Positions 49,126-57,453 of a stretch of 64,000 nucleotides of DNA are shown here, piece after piece. The notes under the pieces were generated by a model. The model ran no database searches. It was not told where the DNA came from and saw only the letters and a list, made by a program, of their open reading frames with translations. Location: positions 1 through 64,000 of IMG/VR virus record IMGVR_UViG_3300030382_001297, one strand, 5' to 3'. How positions within the stretch are numbered: the first letter of the stretch is position 1; each line of letters begins with the position of its first letter. The stretch comes from a virus. The position numbers and the translations under genes are program-made.

Positions 49126-49230
49126 ATAGCAACCAAGTATATAAGGCTATCGCTGGTTTTAGTATATAAGGAAGGAGGAAGTATATATAGTGCAATATAG
49201 CGTCCGCTCACTATTTTTATTATATTTTTA
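49126..49230 (-). promoter_or_regulatory. promoter cassette, minus-strand copy 4
   Basis: Minus-strand order: AGTGAGCGGACG, GCACTATATATACTTCCTCC, CCTTATATACTAAAACCAGC and GCCTTATATACTTGGTTGCT, then TAGAGGTAAAAGAAATG. It lacks a clear RGACATGYSC element, unlike the other copies. Confidence 0.65.
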
Positions 49231-49417
49231 TCTTGCTGCGCGGATGGCCCCCGGTCTAAAAAATCGCATGCCCACCTGTGCTTAACGTCGTGTAGGGGTA
49301 CAAACAAATCGTCTGAATTTTGAAAGTAGTAGTTCTACATAGTAAGAGCTATATAGATATATTATATAGAGTAAGCATTTCAGGACAGGCATTAGTGTCT
49401 ATATGTCATGTTAACAG

Positions 49418-49432
49418 AAAGTTTTATATACT
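49418..49432 (+). promoter_or_regulatory. archaeal promoter of the right plus-strand block
   Basis: AAAGTTTTATATACT lies 33-47 bases before the ATG at 49465, leaving a leader of about ten bases, so the first gene is probably read from a nearly leaderless transcript. Confidence 0.7.
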
Positions 49433-49464
49433 AATGTGGTCTTAGTAGTTTCAGTGAAAAAATT

Positions 49465-49887
49465 ATGACGAAAAAAACACGCAATAATATCAAGTGGACA
49501 TGTAATGAAATACGTGATTTACTATTAAGCAAGAATGAAGCTTATGGTGATTCAGCGTTAAGTCCAGAAAATATTTTTAGTAAGCTCGATTCAGCACAGG
49601 CCATCTGTGCACGTATCGATGATAAACTCAGTCGTATTGCGAACATTGGGCTCGATGATGCAACTGAAGATACTTTGGACGATTTGATAGGATATCTTAT
49701 CCTGCTCAAAATCGCGAGGAGCGAAGCGGCAGCTAATGTGACTGTATTTACCACGTGTAATTGTGTACATGGGTGTACAGTATGTGGACCGACATGTGAA
49801 TGCGTATGCAATGAAGAGGATGGATATGCTCCACCATGGAGCCACGAAGTTCCGAAGGAAGTGAGAGTATTTACGAGCAATGCTTAA
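49465..49887 (+). CDS. DUF1599/Nmad1-like protein with Cys-rich tail
   Basis: 140 residues. The first 95 match the pattern of the all-alpha DUF1599 (nucleotide modification associated domain 1) family: EIRDLLLSKNEAYGDSAL, then ICARIDDKLSRIANIG and EDTLDDLIGYLILLKIA. These are MazG-related proteins linked to modified or damaged nucleotides in phages. The last 45 residues add a cluster of eight Cys (CNCVHGC.VCGPTCECVC), unusual for the family. No classical Shine-Dalgarno site. Confidence 0.7.
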   Translation: MTKKTRNNIKWTCNEIRDLLLSKNEAYGDSALSPENIFSKLDSAQAICARIDDKLSRIANIGLDDATEDTLDDLIGYLILLKIARSEAAANVTVFTTCNCVHGCTVCGPTCECVCNEEDGYAPPWSHEVPKEVRVFTSNA

Positions 49888-49919
49888 TGGAGCTTATAAT
49901 CAAAAGTAGAGTTGATTAA

Positions 49920-50984
49920 ATGATAGAGATGAAAGACCTAATGGAGACTTCTCTGGTAGCACAGTTACTAGAGAAGGGAGGCAGAATTGAGCCTCTTATA
50001 GTAGAGAACAGTAAGTCAGATGGGTTGGGATTATGCAACCCGTCAATTTGGCATAAAGAAGGTACAACCAAGTACTTAGTTAATGTAAGGAAAGTTTCTT
50101 ATTACTTACACCACTGTGAAGGAGAACAGAAGTATCAGACCCCTTGGGGCCCCCTGAATTATGTTCGCCCCGACGATGACCCTTATTTAAGAACAGATAA
50201 TTTTATCTGTGACTTTAATTTAAGGAATATGAAATTAACTAACCCCCGAAAGATAAACACTAACAAGTTTACCAAAGAACCTGAATGGGACTTTGTGGGA
50301 CTAGAGGACGCTAGGATTGTCGAGTGGGAAGGAAAGATGTACGTAACTGGCGTTCGGCGCTACGCGCCGGATGGAAAGGGAAGGATGGTATTGTCCGAAA
50401 TTGATATTACACCAAAAGGTGTGAAGGAGATAGGACGTTATGTCATGTTACCCCCAGAAGGTGAAGAGAATTACTGTGAGAAGAATTGGATGCCTATATT
50501 AGATAAGCCGTTTCACTTCGTGAAATGGTCTAATCCTATAGAGGTTATTAAAGTGGATATAAATAAAAAGTGGAAGAACAACCCTAAGAAATATCGATGT
50601 CCAAGTAGTTACGTATTCAAAGGAGACCCTAAGAAGAAACTACCCTTCCAGTTAGACCCACGTGGTAGCTCTCAGGTAATACCTTATCATGGTTATTACA
50701 TGGCTATCGTACACGAGTGTGATTACTGGCACAATGATAAGAACGATAGAGATTCACATTATTACCATAGATTTATGGTATGGGATAAAAAGTGGAACGT
50801 AGTGACTTATTCAGACCCATTCAAGTTTATGGATGGACGTATAGAGTTCTGTTGTGGAATGGCTGTGCACCCAGATGGAAATGACGTTTACGTTACCTTT
50901 GGGTTCCAAGATAATTCTGCATACAAACTACATATACCTGCTGAACACTTAAACACTATGTTGGAGTTCCCTAAGAAAGAATGA
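49920..50984 (+). CDS. GH130-like five-bladed propeller protein
   Basis: 354 residues with GLEDARIVEWEGKMYVTGV near residue 124, NYCEKNWMPI near 186 and FCCGMAVHPDGNDVYVTFGFQD near 315, the landmarks of the GH130/beta-mannoside phosphorylase and mannosyltransferase group. It would cut or build mannosyl-type glycans. It overlaps the radical SAM gene by ATGA, making a role in glycan modification together likely. No signal peptide, so it acts in the cytoplasm. Confidence 0.65.
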   Translation: MIEMKDLMETSLVAQLLEKGGRIEPLIVENSKSDGLGLCNPSIWHKEGTTKYLVNVRKVSYYLHHCEGEQKYQTPWGPLNYVRPDDDPYLRTDNFICDFNLRNMKLTNPRKINTNKFTKEPEWDFVGLEDARIVEWEGKMYVTGVRRYAPDGKGRMVLSEIDITPKGVKEIGRYVMLPPEGEENYCEKNWMPILDKPFHFVKWSNPIEVIKVDINKKWKNNPKKYRCPSSYVFKGDPKKKLPFQLDPRGSSQVIPYHGYYMAIVHECDYWHNDKNDRDSHYYHRFMVWDKKWNVVTYSDPFKFMDGRIEFCCGMAVHPDGNDVYVTFGFQDNSAYKLHIPAEHLNTMLEFPKKE

Positions 50985-52558
50985 AGAACGACTATTGGAG
51001 AACCACAGACTGGCCTACGCTAGAAATAACAACATCTATACCTAAAGCAGGGTGTGTAGTTGATTGTGTCTTTTGCCCACAACGAGTTTTACAAAAGGTG
51101 TGGGATAGCGAACACTTCACTACAGAAAAAGCTAGAATCATGAGGTTAGAAGACTTCAAGATGGTAGTTGATAAATTACCTAAAGAAGTTAGAATAACCT
51201 TCTCTGGTTTTACTGAACCTTGGTTAAACAAAGATTGTTCAACGATGGTGCAATATGCACATCTCAAGGGACACCCTGTATCTGTATTCACTACAGCCGT
51301 AGGTATGAGTCTTAAAGATGTTAAAATGATTTCGCATATACCTTTCTGTGGAGGACCCAATGGTGGATTTACATTACATCTACCTGATAAAGAAAGACTG
51401 GCTAAACACCCAGTAACTAAAACATATATTAAAGTAGTACAAGCGTTAAAGGACGCTGACATTACAAACTTCCAAACCATGTCAATGGGGGAAGTCCACG
51501 AAGAAGTGGAACATATATATCCCGATAAGACAGTTAATAAATATGAAATGTGGCATCGAGCAGGTAACCTATTAGGTGAAGCTCAACTGAAGCCAGAAGT
51601 AAAAGAAGTATGGGATAGATTCAAATCTGTTTACCATGAAGGAGATAAAACATGTGGTTGTATAGAAGGTTTATATCATAACATACTATTACCTAATGGT
51701 GAAGTATCGCTATGTTGTATGGATTATAACCTAGAAGAAATAATAGGTAATTTGTATACACAAGAATATGATGATATAATGCCTAAACCACAAACATGCT
51801 ATGACATGTGTAAAAGATGTGAGAATGGAGTAGACCCCATAACTAGCAATTCTAGTATGGTTAAAGAGTATGGTGTCGCAGACGCATTGTCTTGCGACCA
51901 CTTTATAGCACCTGATGAGATGGTACAGTATTTAGGCTTCGATATGAACCCTGATAAACGTGTACCTGAAGCAGACATCATACAAAGCATGAGGGAATAT
52001 ATAAACCCTAGTGGAACATTTGTAGATGTGGGTGCACATATAGGAACTTATACATGGTTATTAGGACCTTATGCTAAGGAGGTTTATGCCTTTGAGCCTA
52101 CTCGTAGAATTTATAATCATCTATGCGCTAATGTTTTATTAAAGAACCTTTCTGACAAAGTAGAAACTTATAATATAGGATTATCTGATACTAATGGTAA
52201 ATTACCATTTTATGAGAGACAACCTGATGGAGGAACTAATGGTTTCACAGAAATTGGTTGGAAAGAAGATGATTCTTATATGCTGCCTGTTCTTAAAATG
52301 GATGAGTTTGATATAAAAGATATAAGTTTAATTAAGATAGATGTAGAGGGACACGAGCTTCAAGTTATCAAAGGAGCTTCTGAAACCCTTAAGAATAATA
52401 ATTACCCTCCTATTCTCTTTGAAAGTTGGGAACCTACGAGGTCCCAAAGAGCAGGAGAACTTAGAACGGAGCTGTTTAATTATTTATATGAAATAGGATA
52501 TACTGTCTGCCAGACAGAATCTCCTGAGATATTTTTAGCAAAGAAGGAAAAATTATGA
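50981..52558 (+). CDS. radical SAM/SPASM-FkbM methyltransferase fusion
   Basis: 525 residues. N-terminal radical SAM domain with CVVDCVFC (CX3CX2C) near residues 25-32 and a SPASM-like Cys set (CGCIEGLYHN near 223, SLCCMDYN near 245, CYDMCKRCENG near 272). A C-terminal FkbM-type methyltransferase has VDVGAHIGTYTWLLG near 347, YAFEPTRR, and IKIDVEGHELQVIKGA near 450. Both domains have intact motifs. Probable two-step modification of a sugar, peptide or lipid at the virion or cell surface. Confidence 0.8.
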   Translation: MKNDYWRTTDWPTLEITTSIPKAGCVVDCVFCPQRVLQKVWDSEHFTTEKARIMRLEDFKMVVDKLPKEVRITFSGFTEPWLNKDCSTMVQYAHLKGHPVSVFTTAVGMSLKDVKMISHIPFCGGPNGGFTLHLPDKERLAKHPVTKTYIKVVQALKDADITNFQTMSMGEVHEEVEHIYPDKTVNKYEMWHRAGNLLGEAQLKPEVKEVWDRFKSVYHEGDKTCGCIEGLYHNILLPNGEVSLCCMDYNLEEIIGNLYTQEYDDIMPKPQTCYDMCKRCENGVDPITSNSSMVKEYGVADALSCDHFIAPDEMVQYLGFDMNPDKRVPEADIIQSMREYINPSGTFVDVGAHIGTYTWLLGPYAKEVYAFEPTRRIYNHLCANVLLKNLSDKVETYNIGLSDTNGKLPFYERQPDGGTNGFTEIGWKEDDSYMLPVLKMDEFDIKDISLIKIDVEGHELQVIKGASETLKNNNYPPILFESWEPTRSQRAGELRTELFNYLYEIGYTVCQTESPEIFLAKKEKL

Positions 52559-53223
52559 ACGAACTACAAGCAAAATTAGAACAATACATCGAAGCCCCTG
52601 ATGTCCCCGAACATTCATTTGAATGCGGGTGGGAGTATGAACTCATCGGGCAATACGCATCTGCCATGGGTTATTACCTTAAATGTGCAGAGTTAACAGA
52701 TAACGACCTTTTAGCATATGAGTGCTTAATGCGCAAAGCTATATGCTTTAGAAGGTTGGGAGGAAGAGAACACCACGTACAGAACTGTTGTCAGATGGCA
52801 ATATCACTGCTACCCGGAAGACCTGAAGCTTATCATTACTTAAGCCAGTCTTTGGAGTATTCGGCCCGTTGGGTAGAATCCCATATGGTGGCTAGAGCAG
52901 GTCAACGCTTAAACGCAGAACGTGACTCATTAATGTTTGATATAGATGGGATGGATTTAGATTATCCGGGCCCTTTCGCGTTACCTTTCCAAGAAGCAGT
53001 AGCTTTGTGGTGGATTGGGCGATTTAAAGAATGTATAGAAAAATTCAAAGAAGTACAGGAAATGGAGTTAGACGTAGCATATACAGGCCACGTTAAGTGG
53101 AATATTGATAATCTAGAAGGTAGAGACGCTGATGCTTTAGCAGGAATAAAAAAGCATAAAAAGAAGAGCATTACTAATAAAGATGACATAATAAAGAAAA
53201 TGCTTACGGAGTCAAAGAAATGA
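52555..53223 (+). CDS. TPR-like helical repeat protein
   Basis: 222 residues of paired helices, with Trp/Tyr/Ala spacing like TPR units (YELIGQYASAMGYYLKCAEL ... CFRRLGGREHHVQNCCQMAI ... AYHYLSQSLEYSARWVESHM). Such repeats accompany glycosyltransferases in surface-glycan loci. ATGA overlaps on both sides tie it to the fusion enzyme and the oxygenase, so it is probably their scaffold. Confidence 0.6.
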   Translation: MNELQAKLEQYIEAPDVPEHSFECGWEYELIGQYASAMGYYLKCAELTDNDLLAYECLMRKAICFRRLGGREHHVQNCCQMAISLLPGRPEAYHYLSQSLEYSARWVESHMVARAGQRLNAERDSLMFDIDGMDLDYPGPFALPFQEAVALWWIGRFKECIEKFKEVQEMELDVAYTGHVKWNIDNLEGRDADALAGIKKHKKKSITNKDDIIKKMLTESKK

Positions 53224-54044
53224 AGGACAGTTCAAAATCCCCTGTAGTGATGCCCGGCCCTAAACCAGATGGGTGGATATCCACGGACGATTTTGAGCAT
53301 ATGAGGTCATTAGGTATGAACGACCCAAAAGAATACGAAAGACTAAAAGGACTATCTACAGAAGAACTTATGGAAGAGTATGTTGAGGATATAAGACCCA
53401 CAGATAACTACCTGTCGTATATAGTAGTGGATGACTTTTATAACGACCCAGATATTGTAAGGGAATATGCTTTGACACGTGATTATGTACCTCGTGGAGA
53501 ACATGGGGCTGTAGGTCATCGAACTCACGCAAAAAAGATATTCAAAGGAACTAAAGAAAAGTTTGAAACTCTAATTGGTGATAAGACCGTTAAAGGAACG
53601 GAGCTTGGTGGATGGGACTATACTACTAATGGCGTCTTCCAACACTGTATGGCAGAGGACCCCTTCGTCATACACGCAGATACTCAACGTTGGGCAGCTC
53701 TGGTGTATCTTACTCCAGACCCTCCTCCTCAATGTGGAACCAATTTATATAGACATAAAGCTACAGGCAAGTTCTCAGTAGAGAATGATGGTGATTGGAA
53801 TATGTTCGCAGGGAACTTTTATGATGAAACCCCTTTTGAATTAGTGGATAGAATAGGAAATAGATATAATAGAATGGTATTGTTCGATGCAAGGAATATA
53901 CATGCAGCAGCACAATATTTTGGAAATGATATAGATAATGATAGACTCTTCCAGATATTCTTTTTTAACACAAAGAATGCAGAAGGTATAAGAGTACATG
54001 GAATGGATATGAAGGAAATGGAGAAGAACGCATATGGAAACTAA
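53220..54044 (+). CDS. 2-oxoglutarate/Fe(II)-dependent oxygenase
   Basis: 274 residues. The jelly-roll iron site is seen as HAD in VIHADTQRWAALVYLTPD near residue 150 and distal His in ARNIHAAAQY near 227; Arg in DRLFQIFFF near 240 would hold 2-oxoglutarate. The N-terminal YIVVDDFYNDPDIVREYAL is typical of small prolyl/glycan hydroxylase-like proteins. Substrate unknown; linkage to the glycan genes points to a sugar or virion protein. It overlaps both neighbours. Confidence 0.75.
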   Translation: MKDSSKSPVVMPGPKPDGWISTDDFEHMRSLGMNDPKEYERLKGLSTEELMEEYVEDIRPTDNYLSYIVVDDFYNDPDIVREYALTRDYVPRGEHGAVGHRTHAKKIFKGTKEKFETLIGDKTVKGTELGGWDYTTNGVFQHCMAEDPFVIHADTQRWAALVYLTPDPPPQCGTNLYRHKATGKFSVENDGDWNMFAGNFYDETPFELVDRIGNRYNRMVLFDARNIHAAAQYFGNDIDNDRLFQIFFFNTKNAEGIRVHGMDMKEMEKNAYGN

Positions 54045-55005
54045 ATGGACCGCAAGTCATATGAGGTTGAGCCCTAGTAAAATAAATACGTATATGAAAT
54101 GCCCTAGGGAATTTTATTATAAATATATAGCGAAGATACCTGAGAAGAAAACAATTCACTTGTTTCGTGGTACATTAGTACACAAAGTATTAGAGAACTT
54201 ATTTAAAAATAAATTTAAAACCTTACCCCAATGGGAGAAGGGTGGACCCTCTGAATGGGTTCAAGAACAGTTTGAAACAGGCTGGGAAGAAAAGATAGGT
54301 AAACATAAATGGCTGTGGGAAATACACACCAAAGAAGAGATGGATGCTATGTATGTTGAGACTGAGGACTTATTACAGAATTTTGTTAAGTCCGTTGATA
54401 AAAAATTAACAGAAATGGTAAAATGGAAAATATTCAAAAATAAGTATCAAGCTTGGAATGCAGTAGCTCCTAAGTATGCTGAAAAATGGGTTAAGTCTTC
54501 AGAGTATGCTATAGTAGGAGTTGTTGACGTAGTATGTAATGATTTCGATGGTGGTACAACTTTGCTGGACTACAAGACCAGTAAGCGTTATGGTGCATAC
54601 CTTCCAGAGGAATATTATCGCCAATTAATTATCTATGCATTTTTGTATACATTAGAGATGGGTGAGATGCCTAATTTTGTAGGCGTTAATTATCTACGCT
54701 TTGATGATACATTCTTTGTTAAGGTTAATCAACAAGTGCTTGATGAAGCTAAAGATATAATCAAGATGGTACATGATTGCATAAAGGAACGTGAAGAATA
54801 TGAGGACCGATATGAACAAGTGCCTCAGAATCTCTGTAAGTGGTGTTCATTCAATAAAGAACACAACGGTGGGCCATGTGACGTGGTAATACCAAAGTGG
54901 GAACCTAAATACAAGAAAAAGAAGGAAAACTATGAAGATATCTCTAAGCAGTCCAAACTCCTCATTGAATTGGAAAACCAAGAACAGTTTCCTGAGTTTG
55001 ATTAG
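54034..55005 (+). CDS. Cas4/RecB-like PD-(D/E)XK nuclease with Cys cluster
   Basis: 323 residues. N-terminal LSPSKINTYMKCPREFYYKY (Cys near residue 23), GTLVHKVLENLF (His), VGVVDVVCNDFDG (D near 161), LLDYKTS (D-x-K near 177) and YRQLIIYAFLY (motif QxxxY). A C-terminal CKWCSF...C set completes the four-Cys iron-sulphur cluster of Cas4/AddB-type exonucleases. No cas1/cas2 or repeat array nearby, so it is a solo viral nuclease for recombination, repair or host-DNA degradation. Confidence 0.82.
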   Translation: METKWTASHMRLSPSKINTYMKCPREFYYKYIAKIPEKKTIHLFRGTLVHKVLENLFKNKFKTLPQWEKGGPSEWVQEQFETGWEEKIGKHKWLWEIHTKEEMDAMYVETEDLLQNFVKSVDKKLTEMVKWKIFKNKYQAWNAVAPKYAEKWVKSSEYAIVGVVDVVCNDFDGGTTLLDYKTSKRYGAYLPEEYYRQLIIYAFLYTLEMGEMPNFVGVNYLRFDDTFFVKVNQQVLDEAKDIIKMVHDCIKEREEYEDRYEQVPQNLCKWCSFNKEHNGGPCDVVIPKWEPKYKKKKENYEDISKQSKLLIELENQEQFPEFD

Positions 55006-55008
55006 GGC

Positions 55009-55022
55009 AATCTTTATATACT
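55009..55022 (+). promoter_or_regulatory. archaeal promoter for membrane protein gene
   Basis: AATCTTTATATACT lies 22-35 bases before the ATG at 55044, so the transcript would be leaderless or nearly so. Confidence 0.7.
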
Positions 55023-55043
55023 TGCGCGGTGTAGAAAATATCT

Positions 55044-56003
55044 ATGGCGCGCGACGATTATGGAGCCATAAACGTGATTTCTGATGAGGAACGCGAAATC
55101 CTAGGCATAGGAGGCTCCAAGAAACCTGATGATGACGATGAGAAATTGTTCGAGACTATTGGTAAAGCTGCTGATAAGATAGGGGAAACCCAAGTAGGCA
55201 AGAAGATAGGAACAATAATAACTATAGTATTGCTAGCTCTCTTGAGTGGAGGGGCCAATATGTCTATCATTCACGATTATTTAAACGGTGATGAAGAAAT
55301 TGGTCCTGTCGGGGGCTGTTTACAGACAGATGCTACCAATTATAACCCACAAGCTACTTTCGACGATGGAAGTTGTAACTTCTTGATTATTATATATGGT
55401 TGTACGAATTCTCAAGCTGAGAACTATCAACCTAATGCTACGCATGACGATGGTCGTTGTGTAGTTATAAATGATAATCCCAATGGCACCAATGGTAATG
55501 GTAATGAAACCGCTGCCATCTATGGTTGTACAGATATAGAAGCCAATAATTATGATGATAAAGCTACTGAAGATGATGGTTCATGTGATTACGAGGATGA
55601 ATATGAAGAAGAACACGGGAACCACACATCGGTACACTTTTATCCCGGTTGGTATAACGAAGAGACCGATAATATGTCTGTCTTCTGGGTAGACCCAGAT
55701 GCTGACGGTATTTCCGTATTAACAGATATAGATACAGATTGTTATGATTATAGTACGTCTGTATTAGTTTATGTGGATGTATGGCATGAGGAATCTGGTG
55801 ATTATAACTGGACCGATTTATATTTTACAGTTAATGGTAATGATTGGGACGACCATTGGTTTAATTTCACTTTTGAAGAACTTAATAATACAGAAGGTAC
55901 ATGGTCCATGTGGGTAGCATTACTCGTATGGGACGATGTAGATGAAGAATATATCTTTCAACAACAGTTTGATATACCAATGATAAGAGTGGAGGAGCCA
56001 TGA
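55044..56003 (+). CDS. membrane-anchored GCTD-repeat surface protein
   Basis: 319 residues: a cytoplasmic acidic start, one membrane span (IGTIITIVLLALLSGGA, about residues 55-71), then three repeats of the form GC.. .A.NY.P.AT.DDG.C (about 89-111, 117-140, 159-181), an acidic linker and a beta-sandwich C-terminal domain. The repeats resemble the Cys-paired, calcium-loop-like motifs of marine Bacteroidota and Poseidoniia surface proteins. No cleavable signal; the C-terminal part is likely outside. Probably acquired from the host. Confidence 0.7.
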   Translation: MARDDYGAINVISDEEREILGIGGSKKPDDDDEKLFETIGKAADKIGETQVGKKIGTIITIVLLALLSGGANMSIIHDYLNGDEEIGPVGGCLQTDATNYNPQATFDDGSCNFLIIIYGCTNSQAENYQPNATHDDGRCVVINDNPNGTNGNGNETAAIYGCTDIEANNYDDKATEDDGSCDYEDEYEEEHGNHTSVHFYPGWYNEETDNMSVFWVDPDADGISVLTDIDTDCYDYSTSVLVYVDVWHEESGDYNWTDLYFTVNGNDWDDHWFNFTFEELNNTEGTWSMWVALLVWDDVDEEYIFQQQFDIPMIRVEEP

Positions 56004-56128
56004 AGGCCAAAGATATGATGCAGTTAACAGATAAATTAGATATGATATTGTCAGAACTGGACGACTTGAGAACATTAGTTATAAAGTCTACAGCAGACGA
56101 ATATAAAAGAAGTATGGAGGAAGAATGA
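56000..56128 (+). CDS. 42-residue coiled-coil peptide
   Basis: MKAKDMMQLTDKLDMILSEL then DDLRTLVIKST with heptad spacing. ATGA overlaps with both neighbours give good support. It may be an accessory of the membrane proteins beside it. Confidence 0.55.
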   Translation: MKAKDMMQLTDKLDMILSELDDLRTLVIKSTADEYKRSMEEE

Positions 56129-56448
56129 GTAATCATAAAAAAGATGCAGCATCCCCTGATGGGAACTTTGCTAACTTTATGATGATGTTAGTAGCAGCAC
56201 CAGTAGTTATGGCATGGGTAGGACTATCTATATTTTTAGTTACTATGGCGTTCAGAGAACCCACAATAGTACAAGATATAGAGTCATATAAATCAGTATT
56301 ACTGATTATAGGTTCACCTGCGCTAGTAATTATATATAAGGTATTAGAGTTATGGACTGCTCAACAGAACAGTCAGATAGAACAAACAAGAAAAGGTACG
56401 TTTCGTAATGGAGACGAACACGAACACGAAGAGGAGATAAAGAAATGA
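56125..56448 (+). CDS. two-span membrane protein
   Basis: 107 residues: spans at about 14-38 (MMMLVAAPVVMAWVGLSIFL) and 58-75 (VLLIIGSPALVIIYKVL), then a polar tail with His/Glu-rich end (DEHEHEEEIKK). The size and topology are those of many holins; lysis is a possible role but nothing proves it. Confidence 0.6.
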   Translation: MSNHKKDAASPDGNFANFMMMLVAAPVVMAWVGLSIFLVTMAFREPTIVQDIESYKSVLLIIGSPALVIIYKVLELWTAQQNSQIEQTRKGTFRNGDEHEHEEEIKK

Positions 56449-56585
56449 ACGATTTTGAAATAAGAGCGATGTATGAACAAGTACAACAGATGGAAGTGAA
56501 AATGAAAGCATTAGAGGTAGTATTGAACGATTGCCTCGACAGACTTGGCCTAGAGAGATTAGCTAGGCTAAAAGGAGAAGAATAA
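56445..56585 (+). CDS. 46-residue coiled-coil peptide
   Basis: MNDFEIRAMYEQVQQMEVKM then KALEVVLNDCLDRLGLERL: a heptad helix. Overlaps the upstream stop by ATGA and the downstream start by TAATG. Confidence 0.55.
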   Translation: MNDFEIRAMYEQVQQMEVKMKALEVVLNDCLDRLGLERLARLKGEE

Positions 56586-56992
56586 TGCCAACGAAAGAAC
56601 TATATGAAAAATATCAAGGTAACCAATCAGATAAGAAACCTGTGGAGTCATCCGCAGGAGGATTGTTTAAAGGAGAACACTGGTCAGAAGAGTACGCAAA
56701 GACTCTAGACTGGGAACACCCATCACAAGCAGAAATAAATGAGATGGCTCACGCTTCTCATAAAGCTATTACCTGTATGGATAAAATGCCCGAAGATATT
56801 AAAGATAAGCCCGCAATTAGAGAAGTATATGATGGTACAACTTATAGCTTAGCCTACATTCCTACTCAAGAATATCTAGAAGATATGAAAGAGAGTCACG
56901 AACGAGGAGACCGTGAATACGGTGCCCAGAACGAAGAGAGTGACCCAATGGATGTTTATACTGCAAAGTATGATAGGAAAGGAGATGAGTAA
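56585..56992 (+). CDS. acidic soluble protein
   Basis: 135 residues, polar, with EINEMAHASHKAITCMDKMPEDIKDKPAIREVYDG in the middle. No motif or family recognised. In the transcript leading to the packaging genes. Confidence 0.55.
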   Translation: MPTKELYEKYQGNQSDKKPVESSAGGLFKGEHWSEEYAKTLDWEHPSQAEINEMAHASHKAITCMDKMPEDIKDKPAIREVYDGTTYSLAYIPTQEYLEDMKESHERGDREYGAQNEESDPMDVYTAKYDRKGDE

Positions 56993-56994
56993 TC

Positions 56995-57198
56995 ATGGCT
57001 GACGATATTGTGGACGACGGGGCTGAGCCCTCAGAAGAAAAAACATGTTGCGACTGTTGTTGCACCAAAACAATCTTAGCTAAAATAGATAAGGAGAACT
57101 TTATTAATATGAACTATCAAGGTGAAAATGATAATAGTTTTACTACTCTAATAGGTAAGGTAGACGAAATACTTAAATTATTAAATAAAGAGGATTAA
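56995..57198 (+). CDS. 67-residue Cys-cluster protein
   Basis: Contains KTCCDCCCTK near residue 20, five Cys in seven residues, with acidic flanks and a helical end (FTTLIGKVDEILKLLNKED). The Cys cluster could bind metal. Two bases after the previous gene. Confidence 0.55.
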   Translation: MADDIVDDGAEPSEEKTCCDCCCTKTILAKIDKENFINMNYQGENDNSFTTLIGKVDEILKLLNKED

Positions 57199-57199
57199 T

Positions 57200-57451
57200 A
57201 TGGCAGAAAATCAAAATAAAAAATACAACATAGATAAAACTCTTACAATGAGGAAGAGCGGACAAGGTGAAAAGGTTTACAGCCACGTTGGTGGTAAAAC
57301 TCATGCCCTTGAACATCATGCTATATCTAAAGAGACAGCTCTTAAACAAATTAGAGATGTAACTGAATCAGAGATAGCACGCCGTGAACATCATGGTCAT
57401 CATATTGGTAAGAGACAACATTCCAAAACCAAATACACCCATCATGGTTAG
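57200..57451 (+). CDS. 83-residue His-rich basic protein
   Basis: Its end is strikingly rich in His and Lys (REHHGHHIGKRQHSKTKYTHH), with a second His patch (HALEHHAISK). Metal or nucleic-acid binding is plausible. First of three small basic genes before the packaging module. Confidence 0.55.
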   Translation: MAENQNKKYNIDKTLTMRKSGQGEKVYSHVGGKTHALEHHAISKETALKQIRDVTESEIARREHHGHHIGKRQHSKTKYTHHG

Positions 57452-57453
57452 AT

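Noticed and set aside
18340-49230. Integrase or attachment sites indicating a provirus
   Set aside because: No tyrosine or serine recombinase motif and no flanking direct repeat with a tRNA end were seen; a lytic virus is more likely.
49465-49887. Antisense ORFs of 84-112 codons opposite this gene
   Set aside because: They mirror the codon pattern of the plus-strand gene, which alone has a promoter and a recognisable domain.
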